Shown one piece after another: positions 6,850 through 9,402 of a stretch of 9,402 bases of DNA. How positions within the stretch are numbered: the first letter of the stretch is position 1; the number at the start of each line of letters is the position of its first letter. Source of the stretch: a bacterium. GTDB lineage: Bacteria > Krumholzibacteriota > Krumholzibacteriia > JACNKJ01. The position numbers and the translations under genes were made by a program. The notes below the pieces were generated by a model. The model ran no database searches, was not told the origin of the DNA, and was given only the letters and a program-made list of their open reading frames with translations. The stretch spans positions 1 to 9,402 of the forward strand of contig JACNKJ010000211.1 of assembly GCA_014382085.1 (NCBI GenBank). Direction: 5' to 3'.

Positions 6850-8346
6850 TCACTTTAAGAGGATCATGCGATGCGTCGAAGAGAAAGATCCACTTGCCAG
6901 GCTGTAGCAATACACGCCTGAGGGTACTGCCTGACCTCGATCATTGGTGCCGTCCCAGTTTGCCCGGTGTTTACCACTATCGAGCACTTCCTTCTCGATA
7001 AGGGTCCTTACGAGCCGACCTCCGGTATCATGAATACTCAATGAAACGACACCGGCTTTCTCGAGAGTGAAAGGTATCGAGGTTTTCGGATTGAAGGGAT
7101 TCGGGTAGTTCTGATCGAGACGAATCTCCGGGTATGCGAGGTCCACATTCGTGGGCTCATCCAGCAGTGGTTCGAAGTCTTCGAAACGACCCACAACCCA
7201 GTTGCGAATTCCATCGAAGTGCCCGGCAACATTGCCGTCCATTTTGCTGTTGGGGTCGGCTGCCAAGGCCTCGGTCAGAATCGGCTCGAGCTGGTCCAGG
7301 AAGGTGAGCTGGCGCTGCATGGATAGGGGGCCATGAAGCAGGGCATTGAGGATTTGCATGTACTGATCGTAAAACTCGGGCACGCCCATGAGAATATCGG
7401 CATAGGGACTTCCTGATGGGATGATTCCATCATGCCCGCCGGAGCGGGATGAATCCAGATCCCAGGGAAAGTACATGCGGCGTGGGCCCGAGAGGAAATC
7501 GGCGAAGTAGCAGTTCTTGCCATGATTCCAAAGCTCATCGGGATTGGCGACGTAGGTGTTGACCACGCCCAGTGCGATCATGCCTTTCATATCTATCCAC
7601 TGGGGGAGTAGAGCGGCCAGCTCGGAATAACTAAGTGGTGGGCAGGCATCACCTCCCGATCTGAAAGGTGCAAAGCATAGCTCCTGATAGGTCGGGCTAT
7701 CGTTCTCCCCTACCTTTAACTCCACTGACCCGATATCGCCCATCTTATAGAGCCAGGTCTCACCGGCCGTATATAGATCGCGATTGCGCAGGAACTGCTT
7801 GTCCCTCTGCTCAGCGCTCAAGTATACGCCCGTGTAGATGTCGTTGATATAGAGCCTCACCCAGGATCCATAGCCGGGGTGATACCCATATCCCTCGTGA
7901 CCAGCAGCCTGGGAGTGGAGCCACCAGGCGAATCCCTCGGATACAACGTCCTGGTCGTCGCCATTTTCGAGGCTGATTTTTTTCAGTCCGTGCCAGGTCT
8001 GACCGTCGTAAATCGCGTTCACATCGATCTTGAGACTGACCTTGATGAAATCATTCGATTCGGTGAGTGGATCCCCTGATTTCCGCCTTACCGACACGAT
8101 CATGGGCCATTCGTCTTCCAATCTGAGGGCCGCGGGGACTTCGATTTCGTAGCTTTCATCGTGCTGGATGGTTTGCCAATCCTGAGGCTCAATCTGAAGG
8201 TGGAAGGTTCGGAGCACGAGGGGGTCAAAAATCTCTGGCCATTCTTGTGCTTGTGCAGGCTTGGGAGGAGCCAGCGCGATGAGGATCGCAATGCCTATAT
8301 ATATGGAAATAGATGGTTTGTGGCACCTTCGGTATTGGTGGGCCAT
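6850..8346 (-). CDS. Secreted CotH-kinase-family protein with sorting domain
   Basis: This 498-aa protein has a signal peptide (residues 1-33, ending PKPAQAQ). The start is supported by GAGAGG just upstream on the minus strand. Residues ~40-400 match the CotH family, first known from spore-coat protein CotH, an atypical protein kinase. A strand motif YINDIYTGVYLSAEQRDKQF (Glu179, Asp182, Lys183) corresponds to the conserved G-V-Y-x-x-x-E stretch, and MYFPWDLDSS (Asp296, Asp298) to the metal-binding P-W-D-L-D motif, so the active site looks intact. Residues ~405-498 are a FlgD-like / type A sorting domain (NYPNPFNPKTS, NWDGTNDRGQ, PSGVYCY, final MILLK). It is therefore predicted to be exported and surface-attached or released, where it may phosphorylate secreted proteins or serve a structural role. 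It is a single gene, divergent from the cytochrome operon. No convincing terminator follows it. Confidence 0.9.
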   Translation of the reverse strand: MAHQYRRCHKPSISIYIGIAILIALAPPKPAQAQEWPEIFDPLVLRTFHLQIEPQDWQTIQHDESYEIEVPAALRLEDEWPMIVSVRRKSGDPLTESNDFIKVSLKIDVNAIYDGQTWHGLKKISLENGDDQDVVSEGFAWWLHSQAAGHEGYGYHPGYGSWVRLYINDIYTGVYLSAEQRDKQFLRNRDLYTAGETWLYKMGDIGSVELKVGENDSPTYQELCFAPFRSGGDACPPLSYSELAALLPQWIDMKGMIALGVVNTYVANPDELWNHGKNCYFADFLSGPRRMYFPWDLDSSRSGGHDGIIPSGSPYADILMGVPEFYDQYMQILNALLHGPLSMQRQLTFLDQLEPILTEALAADPNSKMDGNVAGHFDGIRNWVVGRFEDFEPLLDEPTNVDLAYPEIRLDQNYPNPFNPKTSIPFTLEKAGVVSLSIHDTGGRLVRTLIEKEVLDSGKHRANWDGTNDRGQAVPSGVYCYSLASGSFSSTHRMILLK

Positions 8347-8459
8347 AGCCTCTCAATTCGATTGGGAGCTGAATGGAGCTCAATTCTAGCAGAGTCTCAA
8401 CAGGAAGGCCACGCTCGACGGCCTCGTTCCCGAGAATAAGGTCTAAAAAGGAGATAATT

Positions 8460-8477
8460 GTGGAAATAGAGGGTTAA
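8460..8477 (+). CDS. Possible five-codon leader peptide
   Basis: A strong ribosome site AAGGAG (8448-8453) stands six bases before GTG, opening a frame of five codons (Val/Met-Glu-Ile-Glu-Gly) closed by TAA. It ends 13 bases before the perfect hairpin that precedes the cytochrome gene. The arrangement resembles short leader peptides in translational or attenuation control. It could equally be chance, since the motif is short. Nothing in the peptide suggests a specific amino-acid sensor. Confidence 0.25.
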   Translation: MEIEG

Positions 8478-8490
8478 GGTTGTTTACTCT

Positions 8491-8516
8491 CTTCGCAGTC
8501 ATTGAGGACTGCGAAG
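8491..8516 (+). promoter_or_regulatory. Perfect inverted repeat before the cytochrome gene
   Basis: CTTCGCAGTC (8491-8500) and GACTGCGAAG (8507-8516) are exact reverse complements around the loop ATTGAG, and the stem can be extended by about three more pairs including G-T. The 3' arm runs directly into the ribosome site AGGGGAGG (8515-8522) of the cytochrome gene at 8528. No T-run follows on either strand, so it is not an ordinary terminator. It may be an RNA hairpin controlling translation, or a DNA operator between the divergent cotH-like and cytochrome genes. Confidence 0.55.
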
Positions 8517-8527
8517 GGGAGGCTCCT

Positions 8528-9064
8528 ATGGGGCTCGAGCGCTGTTCACATCTCGGATTGGTTTTGCTGCTCGCGGTAACCTTGCCGTCGAGGGCGATCG
8601 ACTCCGACCTGCCCGAATACTTCGTAGCGCCTCCTCCTCTCTCTGAAGACTACTTCCCATGTTCCGATTGCCACTCAGACATGGAAGCCGATCCGCTGCC
8701 TCGCATCCTCGACGAGCATGAGGATATCGCCGAGTCCTTCGTGCATGCCCGGCAACAGCGCTGGTGCCTCGACTGCCACAACCCCGACGATCGCGATTGG
8801 TTAAGGCTCGCCGACGGCAGCCTGGTGAGCTTCGAAGAATCCTATCGCCTCTGCGGGCAGTGCCACGGAACCATCTATCGTGACTGGAAAGCTGGTGTGC
8901 ACGGCACACGCACAGGCTATTGGAATGGTCGCAAAGAGTATCGACTCTGCGTTCACTGTCACGATCCGCACAATCCACGTTTTAAACCGATTCCCGCCGA
9001 GCCGCCGCCGCATAGACCTTCGCAGCTGGGCCGCGACATGCTGATGGGAAATGGCCATGAGTGA
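8528..9064 (+). CDS. Exported tetraheme c-type cytochrome
   Basis: This 178-aa protein has an N-terminal signal peptide (residues ~1-24, core GLVLLLAVTLP). The ATG at 8528 is chosen because AGGGGAGG ends five bases upstream; an in-frame TTG at 8480 lies before the hairpin and has no ribosome site. Four heme-c motifs are present: CSDCH (45-49), CLDCH (80-84), CGQCH (109-113) and CVHCH (141-145). Several extra histidines (for example His73 and the His-Gly after TWKAG-like WKAGVHG) could give bis-His ligation. The tail is proline-rich (residues ~150-170). It resembles the cytochrome c3 / multiheme family used as periplasmic electron carriers. It overlaps the next gene by eight bases, a Tat-exported FeS protein, so the two probably form one electron-transfer complex. 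Confidence 0.92.
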   Translation: MGLERCSHLGLVLLLAVTLPSRAIDSDLPEYFVAPPPLSEDYFPCSDCHSDMEADPLPRILDEHEDIAESFVHARQQRWCLDCHNPDDRDWLRLADGSLVSFEESYRLCGQCHGTIYRDWKAGVHGTRTGYWNGRKEYRLCVHCHDPHNPRFKPIPAEPPPHRPSQLGRDMLMGNGHE

Positions 9065-9402
9065 GAACAAGAAACTAAGTCGGCGAGAATTCATGAAGTT
9101 CGCGGGCACGTCCGCCGCAGCTCTTGCCATTCCCGTGGGCACGGCCGACGCTTCGATTTGGGACGCATTTTTCAAAAAGAACTTCCGTGAAATGGGTCAA
9201 ACGGAAGTGCGCAATCTTATCGAAGGGCTCAAGGAAAATTACGCGAAGGAATATGGCGGCGAATTCAATATCAAGTCCACTCCGCCTATTCCCGGCGTCA
9301 AGTATGGCTACGGTCTCGATCTTTCCCGCTGCATAGGTTGCAGGAAGTGCGTCTATGCCTGTGTGGAGGAAAACAATCAGTCGCGGGATCCGCAGATACA
9401 TT
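9057..9402 (+). CDS. Tat-exported 4Fe-4S protein, partial
   Basis: Only the first 115 codons are in the window; the frame is open to the end. The ATG at 9057 overlaps the cytochrome stop, with GGGAA six bases upstream. Residues 8-14 read SRREFMK, a twin-arginine signal (S/T-R-R-x-F-x-K), followed by a hydrophobic stretch AGTSAAALAIPVG, so the folded protein is exported with its clusters in place. The first ferredoxin-type motif is CIGCRKCVYAC (Cys92, 95, 98, 102), followed by V-E-E-N-N and R-D-P. This is the start of the periplasmic four-cluster FeS subunit type seen in HybA, PsrB/TtrB-like, DsrO-like and NrfC-like proteins. The pairing with a multiheme cytochrome suggests a complex with an NrfD-like membrane subunit encoded just beyond the window. 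The exact subfamily cannot be set from the fragment. Confidence 0.9.
   Translation, partial: MSENKKLSRREFMKFAGTSAAALAIPVGTADASIWDAFFKKNFREMGQTEVRNLIEGLKENYAKEYGGEFNIKSTPPIPGVKYGYGLDLSRCIGCRKCVYACVEENNQSRDPQIH

Overview
This looks like chromosomal DNA from an uncultivated or little-studied bacterium of the FCB superphylum or a neighbouring group (Fibrobacterota, Gemmatimonadota, Latescibacterota, Krumholzibacteriota, Calditrichota and similar). The main clue is that two unrelated secreted proteins end in the same kind of C-terminal domain: a Tyr-Pro-Asn-Pro motif, then a Trp-(D/x)-Gly turn, Ser-Gly-(I/V)-Tyr and a terminal Leu-Lys. This FlgD-like / type A sorting domain is typical of extracellular proteins in those phyla. 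The phylum itself cannot be fixed from this window.

Layout. (1) Bases 1-1212 look like the decayed right end of an integrated element. They hold a HerA-type ATPase gene cut off inside its Walker B motif, two copies of a ~50-bp repeat (11-60 and 538-587), one intact small gene of unknown function (588-1112) whose N-terminal motifs recall DarT-like ADP-ribosyltransferases, and a 3' fragment of a tRNA-Arg(UCU) gene (about 1164-1212). That fragment is best read as the attachment-site scar closing an element that extends leftwards out of the window. (2) 1213-1601 is non-coding. (3) 1602-6231 is a tight three-gene operon of exported proteins: an 1122-aa putative zinc metalloprotease with an HEWQH site, a beta-helix-like segment and a sorting domain, followed by two small exported proteins of unknown function joined by overlaps. 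(4) 6232-6575 is non-coding. (5) 6577-6733 is a self-contained initiator tRNA-fMet unit on the minus strand, with a consensus promoter and a strong intrinsic terminator. (6) 6850-8346, minus strand, is a secreted CotH-kinase-family protein with the same type of sorting domain. (7) From 8528 rightwards a respiratory operon begins: an exported tetraheme c-type cytochrome overlapping a Tat-exported 4Fe-4S protein that runs off the window end. The space between the divergent cotH-like and cytochrome genes contains a five-codon micro-ORF with a good ribosome site and a perfect 10-bp inverted repeat next to the cytochrome ribosome-binding site.

How the genes fit together. The secreted operon and the CotH protein look like extracellular or surface proteins using one export and anchoring route. 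The last two genes form the periplasmic part of a cytochrome / FeS electron-transfer complex, of the kind that usually continues with an NrfD-like quinone-interacting membrane subunit. The left end is a separate accessory region. No complete novel system is visible. The points that most deserve a second look are the tRNA-Arg scar, the repeat that coincides with the start of both island genes, the metalloprotease operon, and the hairpin leader of the cytochrome operon.
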